Assembly (NCBI RefSeq): GCF_035083965.1
Contig: NC_089727.1
Coordinates: 9,553,501 to 9,617,500 of the forward strand
Direction: 5' to 3'
Source of the DNA: Branchiostoma lanceolatum
Lineage: Eukaryota > Chordata > Leptocardii > Amphioxiformes > Branchiostomatidae
Length of the DNA stretch: 64,000 bases
Under the pieces are notes generated by a model. It was not told where the DNA came from. It worked only from the letters and a program-made list of their open reading frames with translations, and did not search any database. Numbering within the stretch: the stretch's first letter is position 1; every line of letters starts with the position of its first letter. Position numbers and translations under genes: made by a program. Below, in pieces: positions 43,706 to 56,369 of this stretch.

Positions 43706-45011
43706 TAGAATACAAGTAAAATCGGAACTGCTATTGAATTTTCTTTTGTCTATTTGTACATTTTTTCAAAAATATCCAAGCAGCTGTTGGAGTAGAAAAC
43801 TGTTAAAATGTTACAATTTTCAACCCTTACATCTGCTTTGAGATTGACATTTTTTTCACATCGTTGTCCCCTCCTGGGGGTGTTAATGACCTGTCCCCAG
43901 ATATCCAGAATCAGGGTCAAATGTACAGATAGGACCCAGTTGTGTCTCCTCCAAGCCTATTCATCTTCATGTTCTATTTACCCAGTATCGATCACTCTAA
44001 CCTGCTTGAGGTGGATCTTACATTGTTAAACACAACACATCGTCCCTGTCTGACTCTGCTGACTGTCTATATTGCTTTGTAAAGGCTCTGCCTAAGGGAC
44101 TATCCCATACATTTTAAAAGAAAAGGAACAATTGTGTGATGTAGTGTGTAGTACATTTGGAGCTATTATAAGATTCCACATGAATGCAGCATGAAATTTT
44201 GATGGAAGCTGGCTGGGGTATGAATTCCCGACGGGCAGTGTCGGAATAGTCTACCTGCATGGAAACAGGAATAGGAACACACAAATCAATTTTTGAATCA
44301 TTGCACGGACCGAAAACAGAATGGCAATCTTGTCTTTGGAGAGAAACCGTCTTTATGCAGAAATGATACAGTGAACGTTTAGAGGGGATGTATCGTATTT
44401 GACGTTCTATTATTCGTTTTTCCTACAAGTGGCATGGCATACTAGTTTCGTACAATGGTCTGTAAAATATCTATTTGACTTTGTTTTAGAACTTTCAGAT
44501 AGGATATTTTCTTTTTGTTCCCTTTTCTGTTTCAGAAAGCATTTTCATATATGTTTATACATGTGTATACATCATGAAAAATGAATGATGTAACCATATC
44601 CCAATAGGGGTGGCCTGTGCTTTATCTATGGGTTTAATTGGTCTCCGTTGTTGTAGCACAATTTGTCTGCCCATTTACAAGTCACCATTGACATTCCCCC
44701 CATCTCCTCTGATTTCTATTTTTACGGCATGGTATAGTAGTCGCACCCACACAAGTATGCTTAATTACTTTCTCACGTGTTCAATTATTTAGCGTACGGA
44801 CCTTGCGCTGGCTGCGATATCCCCGCAGATGATTCTGAATTCATCAGAAGTCTGGTGTTTTCGCCGGCATATTGATCTAAAGAGCATATCATTCTATGGC
44901 GGCAGTCACTGGAGGAAAGGCAAATAGCGAACACCTTCTCGGTTTGAGCGGCACCTAATGTTACACGATATTGAATTTGGAGCTCTTTACGTACTTTCAG
45001 GAGCCGCGTCG

Positions 45012-45038
45012 ATGGAGCTAAGTTTTAATAGTTTTTCC
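45012..45038 (+). CDS. Candidate isoform-specific first exon of FBXW7
   Basis: ATG in GTCGATGG context encodes MELSFNSFS and stops exactly at a strong GTAAGT donor, phase 0. FBXW7's common exon at 60635 also begins in phase 0, as in vertebrates where alternative first exons splice to that exon. The upstream 200 bp contain several CG dinucleotides. The peptide resembles no known FBXW7 N-terminus and is short enough to be chance. Confidence 0.2.
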
Positions 45039-45302
45039 GTAAGTATCTTCATTTTCTCATCATTTATCAAAAAGCATGGTAGCTTCTAATCTCACTTATC
45101 GTTATTATTATGTTTTATGCATTGATTGCTTGTTATAAAGTATATGGCTGTAAGGAGTATGTTAGGTTAAATTGCCTGCCAATTTTTTATTCGGTACAGA
45201 GAGCACATGAATTATGGCTATTGAAAACGTGAAGTTATTTCATCAATTTTTCAATGATGTGTGTCAGGCTTCATTCGTTTTGATTCGACAATACCTTTTT
45301 GT

Positions 45303-45310
45303 GTTGTGAC
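45303..45310. repeat. Left 8-bp target-site duplication
   Basis: GTTGTGAC abuts the left end of the hAT-like element and is repeated exactly at 47134-47141. Confidence 0.9.
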
Positions 45311-47133
45311 CAGCGTTCCCGCCAGCCCAGGTTAAGAGTGCGTCCACCCAAATATAATATGGGGGGGGGAGCGCCGAAGGCGCGACCCGACCGCCGAAGG
45401 CGGTCGCAATTTAGGGGGGTCCGGGGGGATTTCCCCCGGGAAATTTTGGATCTTCAAGCCTTCAGAAACGCAATCTCCCGCATTTTGAGAGACAAATCAT
45501 GCGATTGAGGGTGGTTGTCAGTGGTCCCTTTTACCGCCGCCATTGTCATTATCGGTGGCAGTGCTAACGAGAACGACCCAAAAATATGCTTTTCAAAACG
45601 CAGGAAATCGGTAGATTATGTTGTCACCCGTTGTTGTTTACTTCTAACACATTGTTTTACTTCTATATTCGTGTTTTGAGGTACGTGGATACCGACCAAG
45701 TTTGATAATGAGCATGGAAAATACTATTTAAGTCTTTGATTAGTTTGATAAAACCGGCTATCAGTTTTCATTTTATGTTCGATCGTTTGTTCTCGACCGG
45801 AGAGGTCGTTTTTATGTCACTAACACCGGTAGTTCTCGTGAACGTTACTAACAGGAAAAGGTAAGTAAACATGAGCTTACAAGTAATTTTCACAAGCAGG
45901 CCGTAGTTTATTAAAAAACATAACGTTCGTAACGTTACCGAGTACGAAACTAGTTGATTATCGGACGATATGCGATAAGTATAGAATCCATTTGTCGGTC
46001 AAAGAAGCATAAATTACCGTCACAAAAGTGAACATGACATCCAGGCCGGTTCAATGTTGGGTCGATCCTAGAAAATCAATGATCATCCAGTGGCAAAATC
46101 GTAGCTACAAGACAAACAGTCCTACAGGCGACAGCAATGGAAAAGAAAGTTGTGCCTCTACAGAAAAGCCGTGCGTGCTTCGGCTCCCAGTGACGACTCT
46201 CCATGCTTTCTTCATCCTGCACGTACCATTATTCTTTTTTTCCTAGATGTACGTAAAACTATGCTCATACTCGTGTAGTCATACTGCGAGCCAGAGATCA
46301 GGTCTTTGCGTCAATTTTCCAATAGCAAATTGAACGGAATCGCGACACAACTTTTGACAAGATGGCTGCACTGAGGTGTGTTCACCGCATCCAAACGTAA
46401 AAGAGGGAAATCACGATCACATTGTAAGTTGATAAACACAATGACATTTCTCTATATAAAATCGAAGGATTACAAGAAGTTGGGTGTGATTTTAGTGAAT
46501 TGTATTAGTTTCTGGGACATACATAATTTTTTTCATGTATCGATGTGCTTGCCGTGTGCTTTGTTACGTTGTGATGCTATCATCCTTCAGGCGTTTCATG
46601 ATCATGTTTGGCGCGAACCTTTCGCCTGAGCTCGTCCCAGTTCATGATCAAGATATAAACGGCTTGTAAAATACTAATAGAGCCGCAAATATCTGTATGA
46701 CTGTCTTTAAAAAAGTACAATTAATGAGGGCAACAACACGATATTTAGAGGCGCTCCTTGTTCGAGTGAATCTTGTGTACTGGCCCCGCGGCCGTAGGAC
46801 CGTCGGCACTTCACTGAACTTCGGATCTTAGAGCTTACGGGGGCGTGTCTCACTGGGACCAGGGCCGCCCGGCGTGAGTTTGATGTTTTTAAGGCGTGCG
46901 GTGCTCCGCCCCTGGCCCTGGACTGCTAACAATGCGTAACAGCGAGCCCTGAGAGTACATCGTAGGCTTTTTTCTCACTAAATGAGCGGTTGTTCTAAGA
47001 TTCTAGTTCCACTTGTGACAGAAATTAGCCTCCCTTCAAAATTTTGTTTGGACGCACTCAGCCCAGCTGAGTGCGTCTTTTCCAAAAAAAGTGCGTCCAA
47101 AGACGCACTGAGGTATGCCTGGCGGGAACACTG
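45311..47133. mobile_element. Non-autonomous hAT-like transposon, 1.8 kb
   Basis: Terminal inverted repeats CAGCGTTCCCGCCAG and CTGGCGGGAACACTG (one mismatch). Exact 8-bp target duplication GTTGTGAC on both sides. Several GTGCGTC/GACGCAC copies lie just inside both ends (45340; 47050-47110), as subterminal transposase sites do. CAG...CTG ends and 8-bp duplications are hAT hallmarks. The interior has no transposase. It includes GAGCGCCGAAGGCGCGA and GACCGCCGAAGGCGGTC palindromes at 45369-45405 and unrelated sequence up to 46750, perhaps captured host DNA. The frame at 46028-46246 inside it is unsupported. Confidence 0.9.
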
Positions 47134-47141
47134 GTTGTGAC
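47134..47141. repeat. Right 8-bp target-site duplication
   Basis: GTTGTGAC, identical to 45303-45310. Confidence 0.9.
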
Positions 47142-50100
47142 AAAACTAAAGGTTTTTGTGCTTTTGTATGAAATGGAAGACGTTGGCAGAATGGCTTAAT
47201 GGGATGAAAATAATGCATTGGAGCTTTGGAGGACGCCACCGGCAATTCCAGCAGCCAATATGGGGAGTCAGTCTGGTAGCAGTGATAGTGCTGCAACTAC
47301 AAATAGATGTCATCAATTATTACATACACCATACATACATGTGTTCAAAATGAAATGTAGTGGCGTAATTGCCAAAGCGGGAGGATTTCAAAGGTCAAGC
47401 CTTTCCTCCTACCGATATTTTACCATCTGGTTGCTACGAGAAAGTATTCTTTTAACAAAAACATAAAATGCTTTCGTTTTAACTGACAAGTCTCACGGAA
47501 ACGTTGTCAGTTGCAGTTGGTAATTTTTTGTAACAGAAGTTCACTTGTTATTAAATTCCTGCTTGACAGAATTCAGCTCGTTTGAGTTTGAAAGATGAAA
47601 CGATCCCTATTATCTCCCCGACCATATTTCAATGATGACCTTTTGCACAATGGCATTTCTCTGTTGATGGAGTTAAAGAATCCTATTTTTAAAGCTGACA
47701 TGCCATGAAGTATAATTGAAGCTTTCTTTTGTAGTATACGGGTGGATTTAGTTCTAACACAGATTAGGATATGTCATATTTTACAAATTTGATATTTTTC
47801 CAAAATTAAAGGCAAGTGCTTTATGATACCACCATACGCTGTGATCATTACTGTGCTTTCCCCTCACGGGGCGTAGCATATAGAGAAACTCTATCTGAAA
47901 AAATATTGCCTAAAATCACGTTGTTAAATCTCTCGGGGTGCGAGACACTTTTGGACGGGATCTTCGATAATGGACGCGTACCGTGCCGGTTTTGTGGTGA
48001 GCGCAGACAATATCAGGCCATTATATATCTATCGGAAATATTTGTCATGGTAAGAAATGTTTGCCCTCCCCGTGAGTGACTGCTATTGATTTTAGCTTAA
48101 CCTTCTGTAGGGGACACTTCTTACATGGATCAATGCTCTCATGGTTGGCAGAGATCGCCAAACGTCCAACCTCCCAACTCTAAACCGCCCCTACAAATAC
48201 CGGCATTCGACGCGGTACGGGCTTTGTCTAAACTTTACTTTCATGCGTATCCAGTTTTTAACACCTTCTGGTCAACAGGACCTAATCCCGGTTGCGTTTA
48301 GACCACCAGACGTAGATTAATGCGAACCGCTAAGCCGCCTGGTGTCGCTCAGCATCAATTTTGATTTGTCTCTGGCTATCGATACTGTTGAATCCAAACC
48401 TTGTGGTATTTAAGACTGCTTGAACGATGGTGATCATCTTTATGAGTTTTTTTGACAGGTAAGCAGAATTACTTTGTTTTACTCAAAATCAAATGTAGAA
48501 ACAAATTTTGCTGAGCAGACATATTTTTACTTGTTAGAAAAATAGCAACATCTTTAGTCTTATTTAATTAATTAGTTCTAGCATAGTTTACGTGAATTAA
48601 CTTTTGTTATGCAGCATGTCATCATGTATTTCAACGATCTCTTGAGCTTTGAGTTTAAAAGCACTTCGATTGACTGCATATCTAGGTTATTACGCCTGAC
48701 CGAGTGCAACATTGAGTTGGAAATGAAGATAAAGAGGTTGACCCAATATCTTACAGGATGATACGTGAGGGGTGCTTCATCGTCTACAAAAGAACTGTGT
48801 TACTGAAGTGCTTTCGATTAGAGCTTTCTGTTCTCAATTGATATTCTTATGCAATGATTATAGATTATAACCCATGGCCATAAGCACAAGCTTTAGATAT
48901 CAGTATCATTCCCAGTTATGAGTTAAGGTACATGTATTGGTTATTAGAGTCATATTGGAACCGTAAATTGTGAAATATCTGCTGTGGTTTAAGGTTTTCA
49001 TGGCATCACACTAAGTCAGTAAGTCAGTAAGTTTTTTATCTGCATACTCTTGATTTTCACAGTGCAGCAAACTTAAATAAATATATATGGACGTGCATTT
49101 CCAAGATTTTGTTTTCCACATTTTTGTCTGGAACAAAATCTACCCGTGCTATAGTGTTCTTTGTGTAGAATTTTGAATGATAATTTATTGATATTGATCA
49201 AAACATGAATAAATGTCCAACAATATTGGTAGATTTCACAGACACTCTGATCTAGATGTCCTAAATCATTGTCCCTTTTACAACATTGCCCCCTTTGGCT
49301 TAACCAATGCATTAAGTCCGAGGCCTGCAAACATGAATATCCCTTTTAGTGTAGTCGCTGGTGTCAAAGTATTGATCCACATATGTGAAATGTATAATGC
49401 GACCGGGGAAGGTCGGCACACCAATTAAGAGGATGTCGGAAAATTTCCTCTCAGGTTTACGACAAAGGTCGTACCTAGCTGTCTCATACCATAACTTCTA
49501 CGTGTATTTTTTCCAAATGTTGAAAGTAATTTTAGACTCTTTCCACAGAAGGCTTAGTTGCACAATGTGCAAAGTACATTCTTACAATTCTCTATCCCTT
49601 CCCTGTAAGTCATTATATTCTCATCACATCTGCTGCATAGAAAAGATTTTTTACGTACCAGGGCTGTTTCCAGAACCCGTTTCTCCATCCTGGCATATAA
49701 ATTTGCTTCTTGGGATGGAAAGAATTATCAAAAAATCTGAACTTTATGACATGCAATTGATGAAAATGTATTTTTAGAAGATTTGACAATGAAAATTAAC
49801 AACATGAGCTCCCAAAAAAATGAGTGGGATCATGGGATGAAAAAATTTTTAAGCTCTAGACAGCCCTCTAACATACCAACATATTTCTATATACCTTTAT
49901 TTGAGAATACCAGTTTTAATTATGAAATGGCAGGTCTTTGCTAACATGTGTGAACCACGTTGTCTTTGAGGTGTAATCACATTTTTGTCTCATCAATAGA
50001 TGATTATTGGCCAACCAGTGGCAGACCTTGGTGGCAGGGCTAATTGTTTCTATTAATTCTGCCCGCATTTCAAAACCATCGGCTATTTATCATCAGAATC

Positions 50101-52861
50101 TCGCAGACGCGACAGTCTCCAGAGATAGATTTGAAGTGCCAATGATGTGCATTAGCCTGGGATATGAATATGTGGAATCTATATTTTATTGGTAGCCTTG
50201 TAAGATTTGATTATACATTCTTTTTTAAATCAGTTGGATCTTGACACATTTTTGTTTGTTTGTTATGTACATTCTGTTGGATGTCAGATCCAGCGAACAA
50301 CCGAGTTGATTCTATTTTCTTTCTCAACAAATACTGAAAATTTTAACCATTTTTTAAAGTTGCCATTTGTAGTGTATAGAATTTTTGGTGATGCATGTAC
50401 ATTGTATGCATATATCTAGTAAGTCCGAAATAAATATAACTATCTGACAATGTTTATGATTATTACATATCATCTTTGCTTTACTCACAGTCAGACCCTG
50501 AAATATGGTGTTAGATTTCATACACAACATACTACTGGCAAACCTTCACAGAATATAATGTCCATATCTTGATTGATAGTATGTTCTGTAATTGTAAGGG
50601 GTTTATGTGTCTAGCTGTTGCATTTGCTGAGCCACTGAATCCCTTTCCATAATCGTTACATGTAAGGAATGACACCATCTGAGCTATAGATCCATGTGTG
50701 TTGTAAAGATGTTACATTGGGAATTTTGTTTATTACTGTTTGTGCTCCTCTTTATCTAGCTTAGCTTGATTTTTGGTTTCGTTGTCAACGTGCTGGCGGT
50801 AATCAAATTCTCAGTCCCGTTTTTCAGCAAATATGTCGATTTATTTTCCTGTTACACGACTTGGACTAGCACTAGTAGCAGTAAAGCGTGTGGGCGGGTA
50901 GGTCTAGCAGAGAACATTAGATGCTGATAGCTGTTAAAGATACATTCAGGTCACAAGGCAAAGCATTGAGCCTGCTGTATTCAAGTGTGGGCTGGATGAC
51001 GCACCATCTAAAGTGGTCGGGAGACAATATCTCTTCACATGCAGGAACAGGTGAGGCAACATGCATCAGCTCAGGACAACCGGCGTAGTAATTGGCAGAT
51101 AAGATTCCTCAAGGCCAGGAACGATTTCTTAAAACACGAAGACGTATTCCAAGGATTTTATAAAGGACGACTATTTTCCAGACAGATACTGCAATAGCTG
51201 ACTCTATTAGTATTACAAATAGATTGTGTCTTCTTCATGTTCAAACAGGCATTCTGCTAGACGCTGCATAGTGTTTTATTTTATGTATACCGTTTTTCCA
51301 TCTCTTTGTCAACAATTAGGAAAACCTGCACCAATTGTGGTAAAGCATGTGTATAGAAGTTAAGTACAAGCAATTAGCGTTATAACCAGGTTTTAAGTAG
51401 CATTACCATCCAAAGCTTCTGAAACTGTTACTTTTGTATAGAAGTGTAAGTAGACTTGAAAAGATGTTGTCGCTTAAGCACTGTACTGACCTTCCCAGAG
51501 GTGAAGCCCTGGGGAAGAGGGGAAAGTAGTGATACATGTTTTGATAAGCCAGTGCCTTCATGTTGGACAAGTTAATCTGCCTAGGGAAAGGGTAAATGAT
51601 AGGTAAGGTAAATGGCACTGGAACCCCTCTATGGCTATTTACAGTATCTTATATATGTCGGTGACTGAAATGGCTTTTGGGCGTCTGGAAAACCTTGTCG
51701 CTCTAACATTTTTTGGCTTCTTGCTTTAAGATTTCTTCAATGCAAACACAAGAGCCCAAGAACAAACATTATTGTATGAACCAGGGCTCTAAGAGTGGAG
51801 ATAAAGATATGAACAACTCCAAATTTTGCAGGCTACATAATTTTATGAACCACAATCTACCCTGTATCTAATGTTTAACATTTTCCCAAATGTAATAAAT
51901 TGTGCTCAAGAAGAAGGTCTCCTTTAAGAAAAAAATAAGTGACTAAATTCTATTGAGAACTCATGAATTTTATTCCAGTCATAATCATTATTAGCAAGAA
52001 ATTCTGGGGGGAAATGCCCTCTTCAGTCGAGGCAATAATTTGTGATCACAATTATTGATTGGTAGGTTACGCCGCAAGCACACTGGGTCGACATGTAATC
52101 TTGTATTCTAGCAGTCGCTACTTTGTCATCCTGAAAATAGTTGTGAATTCCCCATACAAAATCACTATGCACCAATCATATCTTTGTAAATATATGTGCA
52201 TTTCCACTAGATTCTTACGTTACATCGACGTCAGTTTGAATGTTTGTCTTTCCAGGGGGGACAGTGGCTTTGAATGACAAAGTATTGCCTGTAAAGTATT
52301 TGTTAATTCTTGCAAATTGCTCTCGAATATACAAGCCATAGCTGTGGATGCGCTGCTCAAATTCTATAGCTACCGGCTTAGTAAAAGACCCCAGGGAAAT
52401 CTACAGGATTCTGCTCCCCATATCCAAATCACATTCACTCCGACACCTTATGGAATTGACACCTAATCTTGTGAAATCTAAGTGTGCAGAATCGTCATCA
52501 ACGGATTGGATGAATTTTGACATTTTTTATTGGTTAAATTCGTTGGTTGGTAAGAAATTATGGTTACGTTTTATATGTATACACTTGTATATAGAGGTCG
52601 TGATTTTAACATTCAAAGGTTATGTTCATTAGTGGTAGAGCTAGCAATGAATGAGTGAGCGAATCTTAAATCAATGATGGCTTTTTGTATCATATTTTTG
52701 AGAATGATGGGTCACAAGAGCGGTTTCTTCGTCCTGCATATGAATATAAAGAGAACATGCAGACAGCTGGCAGTTTTTGAGTAGCGAGTTCTATAATTGT
52801 CTGATGGCCAAAGCAAGTACATCTCCTTTGTAATCTTCACACACATGAGCGTCGTATGATA

Positions 52862-53060
52862 CCGTAAATCTTGAGAACTTCACGATGGTCTTATTTTCTC
52901 GGTTTTCTTTTCGTGGTGACATCTCCATCGCGAATTCTTGACACACAAATGTGTTTCCAACAAACTACTACTGTACTACAAAAATATTTCAACTGTGAAT
53001 TTAAAAACAACAACCCAGAAACCTCCTCAATAAAACCACTGCGAAAGTAAATGAATTTAC
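52862..53060 (+). repeat. ACCACCGCGAA-type repeat copy
   Basis: CCGTAAATCTTGAGAACTTC at the start is partly inverted to GCGAAAGTAAATGAATTTAC at the end. The middle has GGTGACATCTCCATCGCGAA, CTACTACTGTACTAC and AATAAAACCACTGCG. Same family as the copies in DNAJA3 introns 1, 3 and 9. Confidence 0.7.
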
Positions 53061-53932
53061 TATTTTCTTCAAGTTCAACCTGATACTGACCCTAGATGAT
53101 GTGGCAGGAATGAATCCCTAAGTGCTAATTAGCATATTTATTACATATGTGGGGAGCAGTAGTTCAGCCTCTCATTTACATACACAGGGTTCACATTCAT
53201 AGTATTTGTGAAACAGTGTATTCATTTGAGGGAGCCTTAAAAAATTGTCAGGCTTGCTTACGGCCTACCAGCAGTCAGACAGAATTTCAGAGATCGCTGG
53301 TTTTGTAGATGTCATGATACAACAGGAAACATATTATACATTTCCTAGAAAAACAAGAGAGGTTTAGCAGGAAGTGGTATATCCCCATCCTTAAGTGTTA
53401 GGCAAGCGTTTAAGTATGCTGGATTGGGGCTCATTGCTACCTCCTGAGGGACTGGTAAGTAATATGTACATTTTTAGATGTCCACAAAATCATGTATGAA
53501 ATTGCAGCTTTGATACATTTTTAACTGGAAGAGAAATTAATCTAAGCTTTGATTGTAAATTGTTTGGTTACCGGCAATAAGGAATGTATTTATTACATGC
53601 ACTACCAAGCGTTGTCAAATGAACAGAATGAATATTGATTGCAAAGAGAGTATCATACAAATTATGTATATCAACGGTAGATGTAAGCAAATTGCTTCGG
53701 CTAGCTTTATTGATGTACCGTTCGATATGAATGATATACACTTGCAAAGAGCCATTTGAATGCGTCAAATATGTATATTGCACAACTGGTCAAAGATTGT
53801 TATATAAAGGTGGCCATCTAGAATGAAATAGGTTGCATTGGTAATCATGTCCTGAAATAAGACTTTAGTTGCATCAGTTATACAACGTATGTCATTCTGA
53901 GAACTGTAAAATTAGCCGCGAATGTTCTGCCT

Positions 53933-53979
53933 TTGATGTTTAAGCCATTGATCATCAGCATCAATGGCTTAAACATCAA
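53933..53979. ncRNA. Perfect 20-bp-stem hairpin
   Basis: TTGATGTTTAAGCCATTGAT (53933-53952) is the exact reverse complement of 53960-53979 around the 7-nt loop CATCAGC. It is isolated, with no surrounding inverted arms. It could be a small structured RNA, a tiny foldback element or a recent local inversion. Stem length is at the low end for a microRNA precursor and perfect pairing is unusual for one; RNA status is unproven. Confidence 0.3.
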
Positions 53980-56289
53980 TTAGTATTATGATTCCCAATA
54001 GCATCTAGATATGTCTGAAGAAATACAGGTTAGGGGTCTTGTGCACAGTATTGATTGGTTAACTGTTATGTGGAAATTAGTGTACAGCAAAGAATATGCT
54101 TGTAATGTGTTGAGCTAGAGGAATCATTTTCTTTTGCAGCTGCTTCCCACCCTTCTGCGACATCTAATGGTTAATCCCCCTGTGTGACATTTGAAAGCAG
54201 GTGGATCTCCCCCTAATTGGTCTGTTGGAACAGGAGATCCCACCACATTTACTGTGCATTCATTTAGCTTTGCAATTCTTGAAATTTGCGACACAGCGGA
54301 AATCAAGAGTTTGATGCATTTTTTAGTTCACGGTTGAAACAATCATAGCGAGACAGAGCATATGTTCGCGGTGTGATGATTTCGCTGTGAGCGGTCGCCA
54401 TGAAAATCATGAACAATATTCAGTAATTTTCTGTTTTTTGTTTCAAGGCCAGATATTGGAGTGGACCTTTCTTTTGAATGATTGGACCAAAGTGCAAGGA
54501 GGTCTTTAAGATTTTACTCCCCAGAAATTGTAATGAAGAAAAAGAATATGGAATTGAAATATTTCAAGGGATTGGCCAAGGGCTAAATGTATAGCAGAGC
54601 GTTTGATGGCTGAACATCAATTTTGCCAATGTCTTGCCTCAATCTCTTCTTTATATCATATTGAAGATGAATTTTTATCAGCAAAATGTTGTAGTTACGA
54701 TGATTGCCTTTAAGGTATCCTAAACTTATCCATTTAATGGAATACAGGATTTATCTTTTATTTAAGCAAAGGGTTATCACTTCTAAGTTGTGGATATAGT
54801 ACTTACACCTTGCATCTAAGTGCTCCTCATTCTTTCCTTAAAGGTATGAATAGATCTGAATTACCTGGTATTTGGGGTTTTGTGGGTTCAAAGAGACTTC
54901 CTGTCTTAAGAACTGCCGTTTGACTTGAGTCGTGACTTCATTTAAGATGCCAGTTGCCAAGAACGGGAAGTAAATAACTGCTTGAGTGGGCACGCAAGAT
55001 TTGGATTTGGAGGAGAGTTTTCAAGTAGGCAAGAAGAATTGTGGACATTCAAATTGCCATTTGAAATCATATCTGGTATGGTCCCTTGTCTGTAATTTGG
55101 CTTTGTAGAGATTATAAAAGTTGTAAGCTTATTCCAAATCTCTCCTCTTTTAGCCTTACTGTAGCTTCACCAAACAAACAACATTGCTCTCGTATAAAAA
55201 ATACTGTAGCCTGATCATATGTTTGCCGAGCCTTAAGGTGATCGATACACTTAAGACCCCATAGGGAAGAAATAACTTCATTCTCTATAAATACTTTGTG
55301 ATCATGTTTTTATGTTTGCATGTAAGATACAAAGGGGTTATTTCCTAGGTCTTTCCTAGTAACCACTAGTTGTTATTACCAAGCTCGTTGGTGCTGAATT
55401 TCAAGTACATCCAAGCAATGACATTTACTAATTCATGACCCTCTTGTGGCTTAAAACAATCAATAAACATGATTGTGGTTGAACATATCCCTGAACTTGA
55501 CATAGGGGGAATTAGAGAGAATGACCCTGGGATGTTGTTAATGCTAGCTGATGCTATGATGTATTTGTATTTTATTATTATATCGGGTTGTGTTAACATT
55601 ATTGATATTTGCAGTCTGACAAGTGGCTATATCTTGAAAAAGAATTGCCAAATCAATATAATTATGTCTTTTTCATTATTGTATTTCATTGTATTCTACT
55701 GTATTTTTCTTTCTTCCTTTAGTGTAAAATGTATGGAGTTGAAATACGGATGTTCAAAGGTTTTACTGACTGACTGCGGTCCTTTTTTACTCCGCTGATT
55801 GATGCCCATGATTTGCAATGGTTGAAGGGTTCAAGACGATAATGGCATATCGGAAATACCACGTACCGACTGAATGTAAATGTATATGGGCTAAGATAAG
55901 AAGGCGGGCTTAAAATTGTTAGTTATCATGTTTTGGTACTTAGATGATATTGAGTATAAAGCGTATAAAAAGCTCGTTATGTATATCATGTAGTTCTGTT
56001 ATTTTATGTCAAATTATCGCAGTCGTGAAAAAGTATTGCCTTTCGTACATATGGCCCATCACCCGTCCCTCGTAAGTATTACGATTGGTTAATTATTGTG
56101 TCTAGAGCAGAACCCCCTTACCTGGATAATTGTAAACGATCGTCTCATGTCAATTGGTGTCGCATGGCAATTCCTTTCGGAGACTTGACGCCGTATTAAA
56201 AGCGGGAACATGATTAAAATTAATGCAGTGCAAAGAAACTGCCTGAATGATTGATACACGTACAACGTCGCGTTTCCCTCTCGCCAGGA

Positions 56290-56369
56290 CCGAACAGGGT
56301 GAAATCAATCGGATTTGAAGCCGTTCGTTGCGGTATTACGCGGGAAAGGGTACAATCATATCCACCGTA
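56290..56369 (+). other. Possible 5' untranslated exon in a CG-rich patch
   Basis: The 56090-56380 patch has more CG dinucleotides than its surroundings and ends with CACC|GTAAGTATT, a strong donor. It might be an alternative FBXW7 promoter with a leader exon. No TATA box or open frame supports it further. Confidence 0.2.

Larger units (their letters stand above)
35590..44790. other. Spacer without a recognised gene
   Basis: AT-rich DNA with SINEs at 38441 and 43510 and a dispersed repeat at 41645. Frames at 41005-41286 and 42810-43043 (the latter with a hydrophobic stretch) lack family similarity and splice support. It could belong to long 5' introns of FBXW7 or be intergenic. Confidence 0.55.

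Noticed and set aside
45363..45420. CGCCGAAGGCG palindromes as bacterial contamination
   Set aside because: They lie inside a transposon with perfect target-site duplications in the surrounding animal DNA.
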